Shown here: positions 20,240 through 30,060 of the stretch, piece after piece
Layout of the letters: every line of letters begins with the position of its first letter
Position numbering within the stretch: position 1 is the stretch's first letter
From: Chara braunii
Taxonomy: Eukaryota > Streptophyta > Charophyceae > Charales > Characeae
DNA length: 41,856 bases
NCBI GenBank assembly: GCA_003427395.1
Contig: BFEA01000046.1
Coordinates: 582,412 to 624,267 of the forward strand
Direction: 5' to 3'
Notes under the pieces: model-generated
The model's input: only the letters and a program-made list of their open reading frames with translations
Databases searched by the model: none
What the model was told of the DNA's origin: nothing
Translations under genes and position numbers: made by a program

Positions 20240-20796
20240 GAAGATCAGTTTTTGTCACTTCTACTTTTGGCCACTTGAGAGACCATCCCTACCCTGCAAG
20301 GAGAAGGTGCCTGTGAGCCCAGCAGGATCCAATGGACCAGAGAAGGAACGCCGTCTCACTCGGCTACCTTCCTGTCCTCCCCCGCTGAGAGGTCCTCCCA
20401 CTTCCAAGTGTAGAAACTAGCCGCGAACACGGGTTATCCCCGAAGACGGGTGGCAACCCCCTCTCCAGAGTCGGACCGAAGTCACACACCCGTGCCGTAT
20501 GTCCCCCACCGAACCGACCCCTAGTCCTAAGTTAGCCTATCCGGAACCACGCCCCTACTCGGCCCACCTCGAGCGTGGAATTACCCGGGTCCCAGGACTT
20601 TATCCGCCTATCAATCAATGATCACTAGCCTATCTACTCCCTCCCATTCTCCTCCTTGCATCGCGAACTCTTCTCACTTCGTTCCCTTCTTCCTTTTCGC
20701 CTCCGTCTGACTCTCTTCTCTCTTGGAATCACGAAATTTAATCGGGGTCGTTCACAAAAAGGGGTGGGGATTTAGAATTTTTAGAACAAGAGTCTC
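20240..20796. other. Spacer between leader ORF and Z units
   Basis: No coding homology was seen. On the minus strand a pyrimidine tract ending in AG (CCTTCTCCTTGCAG, about 20298-20311) could act as a 3' splice site upstream of the first Z-unit ATG, but no donor was identified. Confidence 0.3.
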
Positions 20797-21223
20797 TCAG
20801 GTTTGGCTGTTATAAATACGTGCCTTGTGGTCCTCGCCTTTTTCAAAATTCGTTTTCGTACTCCCAATAATCCCCGAGGTCCGAGTCCGAAAAATCGGCA
20901 AGACACCGGTCCACCCAAGACTCAGCCTCCGATTCCTCGTCCAAGGCGCCCCACGTGTCCCTCGCCTCTTCTTCTCGAACTCGCCCCCTCCGCTTTTCAC
21001 TCTCAACGATGGTTTGAGTTCCCTCGGCCCTTTGCCCTGGAATCCGAAGCACTACCCTTCTTGTTCCCAAGTCCCGGACAGTCCCGACTTGAGTACCCCG
21101 CCCCCTCGCGGGAGTAGCGTCTCTTGCGGGCTCTGTCCACAACCCCCGCGGGTCGAGAACCGAGAACCCAACCCCCTCTCGAGAAGCCCGTTCCCTCATG
21201 GGAGTTTCTTCCTGTGCGAGCAA
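20797..21223 (-). CDS. Leader ORF with Arg/Glu-rich tail and DSDLGDYW motif
   Basis: A 126-codon open frame lies between the primer-binding site and the module tract. Its C-terminal half (VESEKRRGRVREEEARD, then DSDLGDYWEYENEF) matches a minus-strand frame at about 30541-30720 (SKDKRRKDDRIRREIARSG, then SDIDLGDYFDWD). That repetition at an independent locus makes it more than a chance ORF. The N-terminal half is Arg/Gly-rich and not recognisable. A TATA-like or splice context was not established. It may be the first protein of the element. Confidence 0.45.
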
Positions 21224-21913
21224 CGTCCACGACCCGTGTGGGTCGAGAATGTTAGGGAGACCCCTTTCCCTTCAGACCTCTGCCCTCTTGGACCCCAAAC
21301 CGACGGCGTCCCCAGGCCCCCTTGAACCCCCCTTTCCTCTCTCCCCCTCACGTCCACTCTCTTTCCCCCGTGTGCGGACCCACTCACACTATTTTCCCTT
21401 ACGGCTCTTCTTCCCCCCCTTTGGTTGTTTTTCACCCTCATTCAAACGCCACAGCAAACTGTTTGCCCTCTTAATTAGAGGATTTTTGGAAATAAACACA
21501 CCAAAAATATCACATTCCCCAGCAAGAGTCTGACCTGGATTTTTGGAAGGCGCGAACGGGGCCGAAGTTGCAAGCGGGGCCAGCGTGGACCTGCAAAACC
21601 AAGAGATCCCGACACCCCAAATCCTCAGCACCCAAACAACCCAACAACCCCTCCCCACAAGGCCCAAATAGAACCCCCATTCGGATGACGTCGAAAGGCC
21701 GCCGTGTAGGCTCGATAAATCGAAACCAAAGATAGAACCCGTTGTCGCGTGGAAGAGGTCGATGCAGAAATCAAAGTGCCGAGAGAGTTGATGCCGATAG
21801 ACCCTGAAGAATTCGATGTTGATACTCGGAAAAGGACCCTCCACAAACTGCCACACCAGTCCTCCCTAACCCTCGCAGTTCTTGGGCCGACCGCGACCAT
21901 GGGAGAAAGCCCA

Positions 21914-21931
21914 TCCTCGACAACGGCGCCA
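21914..21931 (-). promoter_or_regulatory. tRNA-Asp-type primer-binding site (3 mismatches) with adjacent LTR edge
   Basis: On the plus strand TCCTCGACAACGGCGCCA differs at three positions from the plant tRNA-Asp 3' end TCCCCGGCAACGGCGCCA, so the minus strand carries a matching primer-binding site. Three bases beyond it, at 21935, the sequence TGTCGG parallels TGTCGC at 37109 beside the perfect site. TG is expected at an LTR terminus. The minus-strand module tract therefore sits directly inside an LTR retrotransposon leader. Confidence 0.75.
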
Positions 21932-21934
21932 CTT

Positions 21935-23760
21935 TGTCGGCCAAAGAGGTCACTGTTATCTCTCCCTCGCGGAGAGGGTTCTCGTCTGGCTAGATGCCCT
22001 TCACAATACCCCGCGAACCCTCCAAGTGAGTGCTGGACCAACCTCGCCCATCGAGAGGCCTTCCTTGCTAATGACGGATGTTTCTGCAACCAGGCTCGAC
22101 CAAAGGAGCCCTAAAAAAATCGTTGGGCACGCCCATGGTACTTTTTCGAAAAGAGACTCAAGCGGGTAACCCTATGAGAGGTTCGTATCCGGAGTACTTC
22201 TAGAATAATAGACTCGAACAGCCGAACCTCCAAAGGGAGGCCCGTGTATGCAAAGAAGTTTTTGGAGAACACATTCGTGCAGCTGAGCCCCGAACGAGAC
22301 CCGTACATGCAAAGTAACTTTTCAGAGAACAGATCCGAACAGCTGAGCTCCTAATGAGACCAGTTTATGCAACGTAATTTTCCCGAGATCAGATTCGAAC
22401 GGCTGAGCCCCAGTAACTTTTCAGTGAACGAATTCGAACAACTAATCCCCGAATAAGTCCTGTTAGCGCAAAGTAATTTTTTCAGAGAACAGATTCAAAC
22501 AACTGAGACTCGTTTATGCAACGTAACAGTTTCAAGCAGCTAAGCCCCAAATAAGATTCGTTTGCGCAGAGTAATGTTTCAGAGAACTGACTGTTTATGC
22601 GACGTAATTTTTCAGAGATCAGACCCGAATAGCTAGGCCCCGAATAAGACCCGTTTGCGCAAAGTAATTTGTCAGAGAACAGATTGAAACAGCTGAGCCG
22701 CGACAGAATTCGGTTCTCCGAACGTGGCGCGGTCCCGACTTCAGTCTTCCCTCTCCCCTGGTCCTTCCCCGACTCTCCGTCTCCCTTTCTCTCTCTCTCT
22801 CTCTCTTCCGCTCTCTCCTTCTCTTTCTCTCTCTTTCTCTCACTCGCTCTCTCTCACCCTCTCGTTCTTTCTCTATCTCCTCCTCTTTCCAAAGCCTTTA
22901 GGAGCCTATACCCCTTGCGTGCTTCGACCGAAATGTTAGGCGAACTGCGGGAAAAAAACCGTATTGCGTATACGGGGCCCCACTGCCTGCCTTCCAGTGC
23001 TCAGACCAAAATGAAAGAATAACGAATCTTGGAGACCAAACAGCCTCGCCCAGGCGCCCACAGACAATCGTCACCGTGAGCCGAGGGCGGAAGAGCAGCC
23101 CGACGCGAGCCGAGCGCTGTCAGAGGTCACCAAGGAAGCGACGTCCAAATAGTCTTTTCAGCGTTATTAGTAAAACCAGACCCGATCCCCCCCTCTCGCC
23201 TCTCAATGCTCTGGACGCGAATAGCGAGTCCTATCTATCATACTCCAGGAACAGCCCGTGGTCTTCGACGGCTTCCCGAAGCACGGGCCTGTTCCTTCTT
23301 CTCGGCCGACTCACCCCACGGCTGGTACATCTCTCGCACCGCCCGACCTCGATTCTTGGCGCAGATGCGTCCTTACTTCGAACTCCCAAGTGCCAGCCCA
23401 TTACCTCCTTGCGCGTGCTCCTCGCTATGGCCTCCCTCAATGGTTCTGCACTGAGAACTCCCTGGGACCGTCACTCCCCCTGGCGTTCGCTTGCTGAAAC
23501 TTACTACACGTGGGCTCGCCGCCTCCTCACGCGCTGCCTCTCAGAGGCCGCTCCACGCGTGCGTCACGAAAGCTCACGGGCTCGTTACCTCCTCGAACGT
23601 ACTCTCCCGACCTCCTCTCGAAGCTCGGCGCTCGTTTTCCGTAAGCGGCTCTTTATCTCCTCGCGCGTAGCCTAGCGATGGCCCCCCGACGCTTGCTTGC
23701 TGAGAACTCTCGCACGCGGCTGCGCATGACCTCACTAGCTCGCTGAGAGCTCTTGTACGC
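21935..23760. repeat. Probable LTR or LTR-derived region beyond the primer-binding site
   Basis: For a minus-strand element the 5' LTR must begin at 21935 and extend to the right. The far end was not determined, and no matching 3' LTR was found in 1-4336. The interval contains a 60-bp minisatellite, a CT-rich stretch (about 22775-22885) and, from 23070, loosely repeated GCTCGCTGAGA and CCTCCTCGCGCG motifs. A plus-strand frame of 121 codons that spans the primer-binding site is judged incidental. Confidence 0.4.
22200..22705. repeat. 60-bp minisatellite, about 8-9 copies
   Basis: The block AGCTGAGCCCC, or a variant, recurs at 22281, 22341, 22401, 22440, 22500, 22538, 22631 and 22691. The period is 60 bp, with some units shortened to 38-40 bp. 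Units continue with GAATAAGACCCGTTTGCGC, then AAAGTAATTTTTCAGAGA and ACAGATTCGAAC. It lies inside the probable LTR beside the primer-binding site. Confidence 0.9.
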
Positions 23761-24059
23761 GGTTTCATCACCTCCCCTCGTGTTGCCCCGCGATGGTCAG
23801 GATGCGAGCCCCTCGAGCGCGAGCCCGCTAGCGCTCCTTCCACGTGGCCCTGCCGACCTCGTCTCATGCTCGAGCTCTCTACCCCGCGTGCCCACGTTCT
23901 CCTCCGTTGTTACTCCCACGTCGCAGCCTGCCGGCTATACTCCTCCTCTCGTCCGTCTAAGTCGCTTTCCCCTTCTTGCGCCGATCGCCGCGTGTGCTCT
24001 TCTCGTCGTGCTCTCGTCCCCCCCTCTCACCCACGTAGTCCGCAGAATCTCCTTCTCCC

Positions 24060-24073
24060 TCCTCTCTCTCTTC

Positions 24074-24147
<74 letters not shown>
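24060..24147. repeat. (TC)n microsatellite inside copy B
   Basis: Nearly pure CT dinucleotides over about 88 bases. Copy A has only a few CT units at the corresponding position (about 2205-2219), so the tract expanded or contracted after duplication. Confidence 0.93.
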
Positions 24148-24149
<2 letters not shown>

Positions 24150-24366
24150 AACGCGAGGCCCGTACCGAGCGTCGTTAAAGCGCTCGGACACCCCGTGCGT
24201 CTGCGTGCGCGCCTCCTCCTCTCACGTTGCCTCCCTCTTTTATACTCGCTTTCTGACCCTTCCTCCCGAGATCGATCCACCACCCCTTGCTTCCTCACCA
24301 ATCGCGTTCCTCGTTCTCACCGTGGAGGTCCTCAGGTCGAAATTTTTGCCTCTTCCCGCCAACGCT

Positions 24367-24404
<38 letters not shown>

Positions 24405-24491
24405 NNNNNNNNNNNNNNNNNNNNNNNNNNNNNNNNNNNNNNNNNNNNNNNNNNNNNNNNNNNNNNNNNNNNNNNNNNNNNNNNNNNNNNN
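24405..24491. other. Assembly gap (87 N) within a poly-T tract
   Basis: Thirty or more T residues precede the N run and ten follow, so the gap was caused by a homopolymer. Translations across it are meaningless. Confidence 0.98.
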
Positions 24492-24905
24492 TTTTTTTTT
24501 TGAAATTTTCATCTTCCCTCCTTCCCCCCATTACCCCGTTGACGGTCGCTTGCATTACAACAGTTCTTGGTTCCCCACTTTCGAAGCTCCGTGAATAGAT
24601 CTTGTCACCCTCCAAACCTGCTGCACCCTCCCTCTTCCATTCTACCTTCCCTTCTTCCCTCTCTTTGGTCAATCGCTCTTCGACGGGAAACCCGAAATCA
24701 GATCCCGTTCCTGAAACTGCTCCCCTCGACCGCTTGCTCATCCGACAGTTACCAAGAACCTGAGAAGGGCGCACACTTCCACTGCGCGCGCTCTGCCCCT
24801 GCTTCAAGAATCGGTTATAACTGTCCCTGATGGCTGGCTGTTGGAGCCCGCCTTCCTGCTGCGTCGTTCCCCGAGTCCCTTCCCCCCTCATCAAGAAATG
24901 CACCG

Positions 24906-26083
24906 TTGTCGACCGGTAAGAGGGCTCTGCCAGCCTCCAACACAAACCCTATGTCTCGCGCCTCGTCTGTCACCCACGGGAGGGTTGGTTGGGGCTCCTG
25001 TAACCTGCACAAACCACGTCAGTACTCATCCAAGACCAAGTGCTGCTCAGACTGACTCCATGCAATGCAACACAAGTCTCAAAGAATAGGCCGGGAAGAG
25101 AACAATATGAGAGTCTCCATTTAGTCAAGTACAATGGGGTGCTCAACGCAGTGCCCGACCCTAGTGAAGTCCCCCTGTCTATATGTGTAGGATCTGTTTG
25201 AGTGCCTATGGATCGCGTGGATAACCCCCGCATAAGTCTCCCTTTGACATGGGCCCGTCGATACCGTGCACGCCGGTCCCAAGGAATGGTGCTTGAACTC
25301 TCTGTGTCAGATGTCTCCTCCCGCGCCCATCGAGGCCATAGCTCAAGGTCAATCGAGACCATGCATTACTAGGAACTCGATCTAACAAGACAGCACTCCC
25401 GAGGTCCGTTTGCGAAAGTACCCCTTCAAAAGGCCCTGTTCGTAGAAGTACCTCTTCAAAGATCCGGTTCGTGTGCGCCCCTCTTTGGACTGGTTCTAAG
25501 CCGTCATGCGGCCCTCCGGAAACCCGTATCACAAAGTACCCTTTCGGAAGGCCCGGTTCGGGAATGTACCTTGTCGGTGTCCTCGAGCCTCAAGATGATC
25601 AGCCAATGCCCCTAGGCCGCCGTGAGCCCCTTAGGGAGTCAGAATCATGAAATACCCGTTCGGAAGGCCCGGTTTGTAATAGTACCTCTTCAATGTGCCA
25701 TTTTGGAACACTGTCGGAAGATGATACGGCGCAGCAACGGAAATTGACTCGCCGCGGTCAACTCCCATGCTGCGTCAAAAATTGTGTACCGTAGTCATGG
25801 ACCCTAGTACTTCGGTTAGACTTCCCCTGGACCGAAGCCGAGGGAAGAGTGGCGCGACGGTACGATCCTCTGGAGGCCTAATCGTCCCCGTTGGACTGGA
25901 CCGACGCGACTGCAATGAGTCAATTAGTGGGGACCAGTCCAAACGGCACTTGAAACGGACCAAGGTTCAGCGAGATATTCAAGTTTGACCGACACGACCG
26001 CGTAGCCCGGCCAGGAAAAGAACAGCCCTAAGTAGCCATATAGATGAACAGCCAGGCCCAAATAATTGAAATAGGGTCATGTA
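24906..26083. other. Unassigned region with degenerate repeats
   Basis: No gene recognised. Between 25390 and 25720 a degenerate repeat recurs, with AAGTACC.CTTC..AAGGCCCGGTTCG-like units and two copies of a longer block ending in GGAAGGCCCGGTT. A pair of inverted 15-base segments (CCGTTGGACTGGACC near 25888 and GGACCAGTCCAAACGG near 25931) could form a stem. Confidence 0.4.
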
Positions 26084-26360
26084 CTATTTTTAGCTCGCAA
26101 CTGACTGTTCGTTTCCCAAAGTCGGGCCTGCACCAGTCCGGTTCTAAAAGTAGCACAGCCCCACGCTATTTTTAGCATGGGACTGACTGTTCATCTACCG
26201 GGAACTGGGCCTGCTCCAGTCCCGTTCTAAAAATAGCATAGCCCCACGCTATTTTCAGCGTGGGACTGACTGTTCATCTACCGGGTACTGGGCCTGCGCC
26301 AGTCCCGTTCTAAAAATAAAACTGACTGTTCATATCCCGAGGTCGGGACTGTTGCTATTT
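26084..26360. repeat. 82-83-bp tandem repeat, about 3.5 copies, with internal hairpins
   Basis: CTATTTT(T/C)AGC recurs at 26084, 26166 and 26249. Each unit carries GGGACTGACTGTTCAT, then CTACCGGG and GGGCCTGC.CCAGTCCCGTT. At each junction CTAAAAATAGC and GCTATTTTTAG form an 11-bp inverted repeat around ATAGCCCCAC. The last copy is truncated. Confidence 0.9.
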
Positions 26361-26430
26361 TTAGCACAGGCCCGGTCTAGAGTTTGACCACAGCCCCGAC
26401 CATGGGACTGCAGCACAGCCCCGATCACTT

Positions 26431-26456
26431 GGCCTCTCCATTATAAAAGAGAGGCC
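26431..26456 (+). promoter_or_regulatory. Possible TATA box inside a hairpin
   Basis: TATAAAA (26442-26448) lies between GGCCTCTC (26431-26438) and its reverse complement GAGAGGCC (26449-26456). A TATA box just downstream of short tandem repeats would suit an LTR promoter, but no paired LTR or transcript evidence supports this. Confidence 0.3.
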
Positions 26457-26469
26457 ACGTCACCCAAAA

Positions 26470-27439
26470 GATCAAATCAGTTCGATAGATCAGCATGCGT
26501 GGTACACGTGGCACGGATCAGACAGATTGAGAGCATGCCTACTTGTGGAATACAGCAACGCAGGCAGAGCGGCAAGTAAGAATCTCTCACATGCGGTGAT
26601 GCGGAGCGACTGGCGGGGCAGCGAGGAAGGAGGAGGACGGAAGCTACTGCGTTAAAACAAGTAGAAGGAGGGACGACCAAGACATGCAAGAAGGAGGTAA
26701 AGGGAAGGAGGGGTGCTCAGGGAAATAAGTCGATCTCACAAGGACCATTTTGTTTTCTCCCTCATCTCTCCCCCAATCATTTTTTTTCTGCTTCCCTGCT
26801 CGCTCTTCCTTCTTTCCTCCTTCTCACTCGGATGTGCGGGGTCTGTTTAATCCCCCGTGAGCCCATTGCTCATAGAAAAGTTCTGATCTTCCTTTGACCA
26901 CGTGCACGCACTGTGCCCAAGGGCAGCTGGTGCTGAGCACTCGGGCTTGCCGTGCTCAAGGGATACCGTGTGCCCCAAACGCCGTGCCTGAAAACTGTTG
27001 AGATTGGGAACTCACTCGCATTGTGCCTAGGATAGATGATACTGTGCGCCCTTGCTCACCACACTTAAGGGCTGGTGCTGTGTGATCAACTGCTCTGAGC
27101 ACGAAGACCATTAAATGCTGAGTCATGCGGTGAACCCTTCCATACTTCGTTATGCCTGGGTTTGAGTCCGCTGAGGGCTACATGATCCATATTCAGCAAG
27201 CATTTGTCATAATTTTTGGTTGCGTCGATAGGCACTCAAACAGGGCTTGATAATGAGTTGTGCCAACGAGCACTTAAGCTGGGTGATTAGTTGTGCCAAT
27301 GGGCACTTAAATAGAGTATGATTTGCCATGTCTCTGCATAATGGTCCAACCGCAACTGTGCACACTTGAATTTAAGTGTGACATTGCGCTCCGATCTTGG
27401 GTGTCATGAGCACATCATGTCTAAGTACCAAGTCTGTAC
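26470..27439. other. Unassigned region before the satellite arrays
   Basis: No gene recognised. Loose repeats of GTGCCAA.GAGCACTTAA and related motifs at 27230-27330 look like degenerate beginnings of the arrays that follow. Confidence 0.4.
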
Positions 27440-28090
27440 CACATTGAGGCATTTGCCACTGTGCGCAATCGAGCGCTGTATCGGAGGACCATTCGTGCTA
27501 TTCGCCACTGTGCGTAGTTGCGCACCTTATCAGAGGACCATTCGTGCTATTTGCCACTGTGCGCAGTTGAGCCCTGTATCAGAGGACCATTCGTGCTATT
27601 CGCCATTGTGCGCAGTTGCGCACCTTATCAGAGGACCATTCATGCTATTTCCCACTGTGCGCAGCTGAGTGTTGTATCAGAGAACCATTCATGCTATTCG
27701 CCACTGTGCGCAGTTGCGCACCGTATTAGAGGACCATTTGTGCTATTTGCCACTGTGCGCAGTTCAGCGCTGTATCAGAGGACCATTCGTGCTATTCGCC
27801 ACTGTGCGTAGTTGTGCACCTTATCAGAGGACCATTCGTGCTATTTGCCACTGTGCGCAGTTGAGCGTTGTATCAGAGGACCATTCGTGCTATTCGCCAC
27901 TGTGCGCAATTGTGTACCGTATTAGAGGACCATTCGTGCTATTTGCCACTGTGCGCAGTTGAGCGCTGTATCAGAGGACCATTCGTGCTATTCTCGACTT
28001 TGCGCAGTTGTGCACCGTATCTGAGGACCATTCGTACTATTTACCACTGGGCGCAGTTGCGCACCGTGTCAGAGGTCCATTTGTGCTATT
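27440..28090. repeat. 49-bp satellite with 98-bp two-monomer higher-order repeat
   Basis: GAGGACC occurs at 27484, 27533, 27582, 27631, 27680, 27729, 27778, 27827, 27876, 27925, 27974, 28023 and 28072, always exactly 49 bp apart. Monomers alternate between a form with TTGAGCGCTGTATCAGAGG and a form with TTGCGCACCTTATCAGAGG; the alternation holds for 12 consecutive units. Long plus-strand open frames here (three monomers equal 49 codons) are a consequence of the array. Confidence 0.96.
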
Positions 28091-28560
28091 CGCCCTGCAT
28101 GCACTTGAAGGCCATATTTGAGTGCGCAGTATGCGCATCGCACTTGAGGGCTATTTTGCTGTTTGGCAGCTGTGCATACCACACTTGAAGGCCATATCTG
28201 AGTGCGCAGTATGCGCATCGCACTTGAGGGCTATTTGGCAAGTGTGCATACCGCACTTGAAGGCCATATCTGAGTGCGCAGTATGCGCATCGCACTTGAG
28301 GGCTATTTCGCTGTTTGGCAACTGTGCATACCATACTTGAGGGCCATATCCAAGTTGACAACTGTGCATGCCGCACTTGACGACCATCTCCAAGTTGGCA
28401 ACTGTGCATACCATACTTGAGGGCCATATCCGAACTGACAACCGTGCATAGTGCACTTGAGAGCCATATTCGAGTTGGCAACTGTGTATACCGCATTTTC
28501 GAGTTTGCAACTGTGCGCAGTCTGCATGCTGCACTTAAGGGGCAAATCTGATTTTCGTTG
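28091..28560. repeat. 40-bp tandem array with 80-bp dimers
   Basis: GGCCATAT-type cores occur at 28110, 28190, 28262, 28342, 28382, 28422 and 28462, giving 40-bp and 80-bp spacing (one 72). Units read roughly GAGGGCCATATCCAAGTTGG followed by CAACTGTGCATACCGCACTT. The GTGCGCAGT segment is shared with the neighbouring 49-bp array. Confidence 0.9.
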
Positions 28561-28844
28561 CAACTGTGTGCACTATGCGCAATATATTTGAGTGTTATTT
28601 CTAAACAGTGTCATTTCTGGCCAATTTCAGACCCAAAGTTCAAGTGTCCATGTCAGCTGAATGGATAGTAAATAGCTGATTTAAAGCTCGCACTTACTGT
28701 TTTGATAGTAGTCTGGCTCTAAGTAAAGGCCAAGTGTAGCGTATGGTAATCTTGCTGTAAACTGTAAGCAAAAACTGATTGTCGTTTGACTGACAGATAG
28801 AGCACGTGAAAAGAATATTAGTATTATTAATTCCTAAGTGTGCA

Positions 28845-29560
28845 CCCGCGCGCGCCCAGACCAGATATTGCGCGCCCAAGCTTGAGAGTGCGCGCCCATG
28901 CACGCCAAAGCTTGATATTACCATTGGAGTGCGCGCCCATGCGCGTCCAAGCTTGAGAGTGTGCGCCCATGCGCGCCCAAGCTTGATATTACCGTTAGAG
29001 TGCGCGCCCATGCGCGTCCAAGCTTGAGAGTGCGGGCCCATGCGCGCCCAAGCTTGATATTACCGTTAGAGTGCGCGCCCATGCACGTCCAAGCTTGAGA
29101 GTGCGTGCCCATGCACGCCCAAGCTTGATATTACTGTTAGAGTGCGCGCCCATGTGCGTCCAAGCTTGAGAGTGCGCGCCCATGCGCGCTCAAGCTTGAT
29201 ATTGCCGCTGAAGTGCGCGCCCATACGTGCCCAAGCTTGAGAAGTGCGCGCCCATGCGTGCCCAAGCTTGATATTGCTTGAGAGTGCGCGCCTATGCGCG
29301 CCCAAGCTAGATATTGCTGTTGGAGTAGGCGCCCGTGTGCGCCGAGGCCAGATATTACTGTTAGAGTGCGCGCCCATGTGCGCCCGGGCCAGAAATAGTT
29401 ACTTGAGTGCGTGCCCGTGTGCACTTGTGCTGGATATGTGTGCGCCTAGGCTAGATGCTGTCGTTTGAGTGCGCGCCCATGTGCCCTCGCGCTGGATATT
29501 GTCATTTGAGTACGCGCCTATGTCGTCCAGGCTGGGTATTGTCATTTAAGTCCGTGCCCT
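28845..29560. repeat. 71-bp tandem array built from about 36-bp monomers
   Basis: GATATT occurs at 28914, 28985, 29056, 29127, 29198, 29270 and 29310, mostly 71 bp apart. Each 71-bp unit is two related monomers containing GTGCGCGCCCATGCGCG and CCAAGCTTGA, the second adding TATTACCGTTA. Copies become irregular after 29280. Confidence 0.92.
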
Positions 29561-29769
29561 TGTGCGCTCGAGCCTATGATTATTATGAGATGATTTGCCT
29601 CCACGCACCCGTTGATTTATTCCTTTGCTGATCAGTAACACCTCATGCACATGATATTTTCCCTCGCACGAGGAGCATTGGCGGTTCAGTCCCTGCACAT
29701 ATGACCTGGCTTAGTCAGGCCCAGAACATTCAGCATTTGTGACTGGTCCCTGTGCATGAGATGTGTCAC

Positions 29770-30060
29770 TGATCAGTTGCTGTTCAGTCGGGCCCTTCAG
29801 GCGGGCCTACTTGAGATTGTGGCTGCTCATCCGGGCCCCTTCAGGCGGGCCCACTTCACAAGATTGTTGCAGTTTTTCAGCCAGGTCCCCTCAGGCGGGC
29901 CCTTTCTTTAGAGCTAGCTGCTGTTCAGCGAGACCCACTCAAGATTGAGTCATTGTTCAGCCAGGCCCAATTAGGCGGGCTTTATATTGAGTTGTTGTTC
30001 AGCCGGGCCCATTTAGGCGAGTCTCACTTTGAGTCAGGCTATTCAGACAGGCCTCCATAT
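29770..30060. repeat. Degenerate repeat, about 45-52 bp, roughly six copies
   Basis: Units contain GTTCAGCCGGGCCC, then TTCAGGCGGGCC and a GATTG or GAGTTG end. Spacing varies between about 42 and 52 bp. The array abuts the module fragment at 30043-30990. Confidence 0.8.

Larger units (their letters stand above)
23761..24905. repeat. Dispersed repeat, copy B (direct copy of 1925-2862), containing an assembly gap
   Basis: It matches copy A from GGTTTC to AAGAAATGCACCG. Differences are an insertion near 23813-23828, an expanded CT dinucleotide tract (about 24060-24147), and a poly-T that is interrupted by 87 Ns (24405-24491). On the minus strand the frame that ends at a stop in copy A (2630) stays open in copy B down to the poly-A. 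Confidence 0.85.

Noticed and set aside
21749-22114. 121-codon plus-strand open frame across the primer-binding site
   Set aside because: It spans the primer-binding site and LTR edge of a minus-strand element and has no recognisable motif or repeat of its own elsewhere in the window.
1925-24905. The two direct repeats as the LTR pair of element 1
   Set aside because: LTR sequence should start at 21935 next to the primer-binding site, but the shared sequence starts only at 23761, and the 1.8 kb in between has no counterpart left of 1925. The LTR reading is therefore unsupported.
24147-24945. Open frames crossing the N run
   Set aside because: The gap length is arbitrary, so frames across 24405-24491 cannot be trusted.
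27366-28188. Series of plus-strand open frames of about 100 codons with repeated RTIRAI/VRSCAPY peptides
   Set aside because: They follow from the 49-bp period: three units equal 49 codons without a stop. All three frames are open in turn, which is the signature of a repeat, not a gene.
28694-29424. Minus-strand open frames with repeated GAHSQAWT/GRAWARTL peptides
   Set aside because: Translation of the 71-bp array, with several overlapping frames open. No independent coding evidence.
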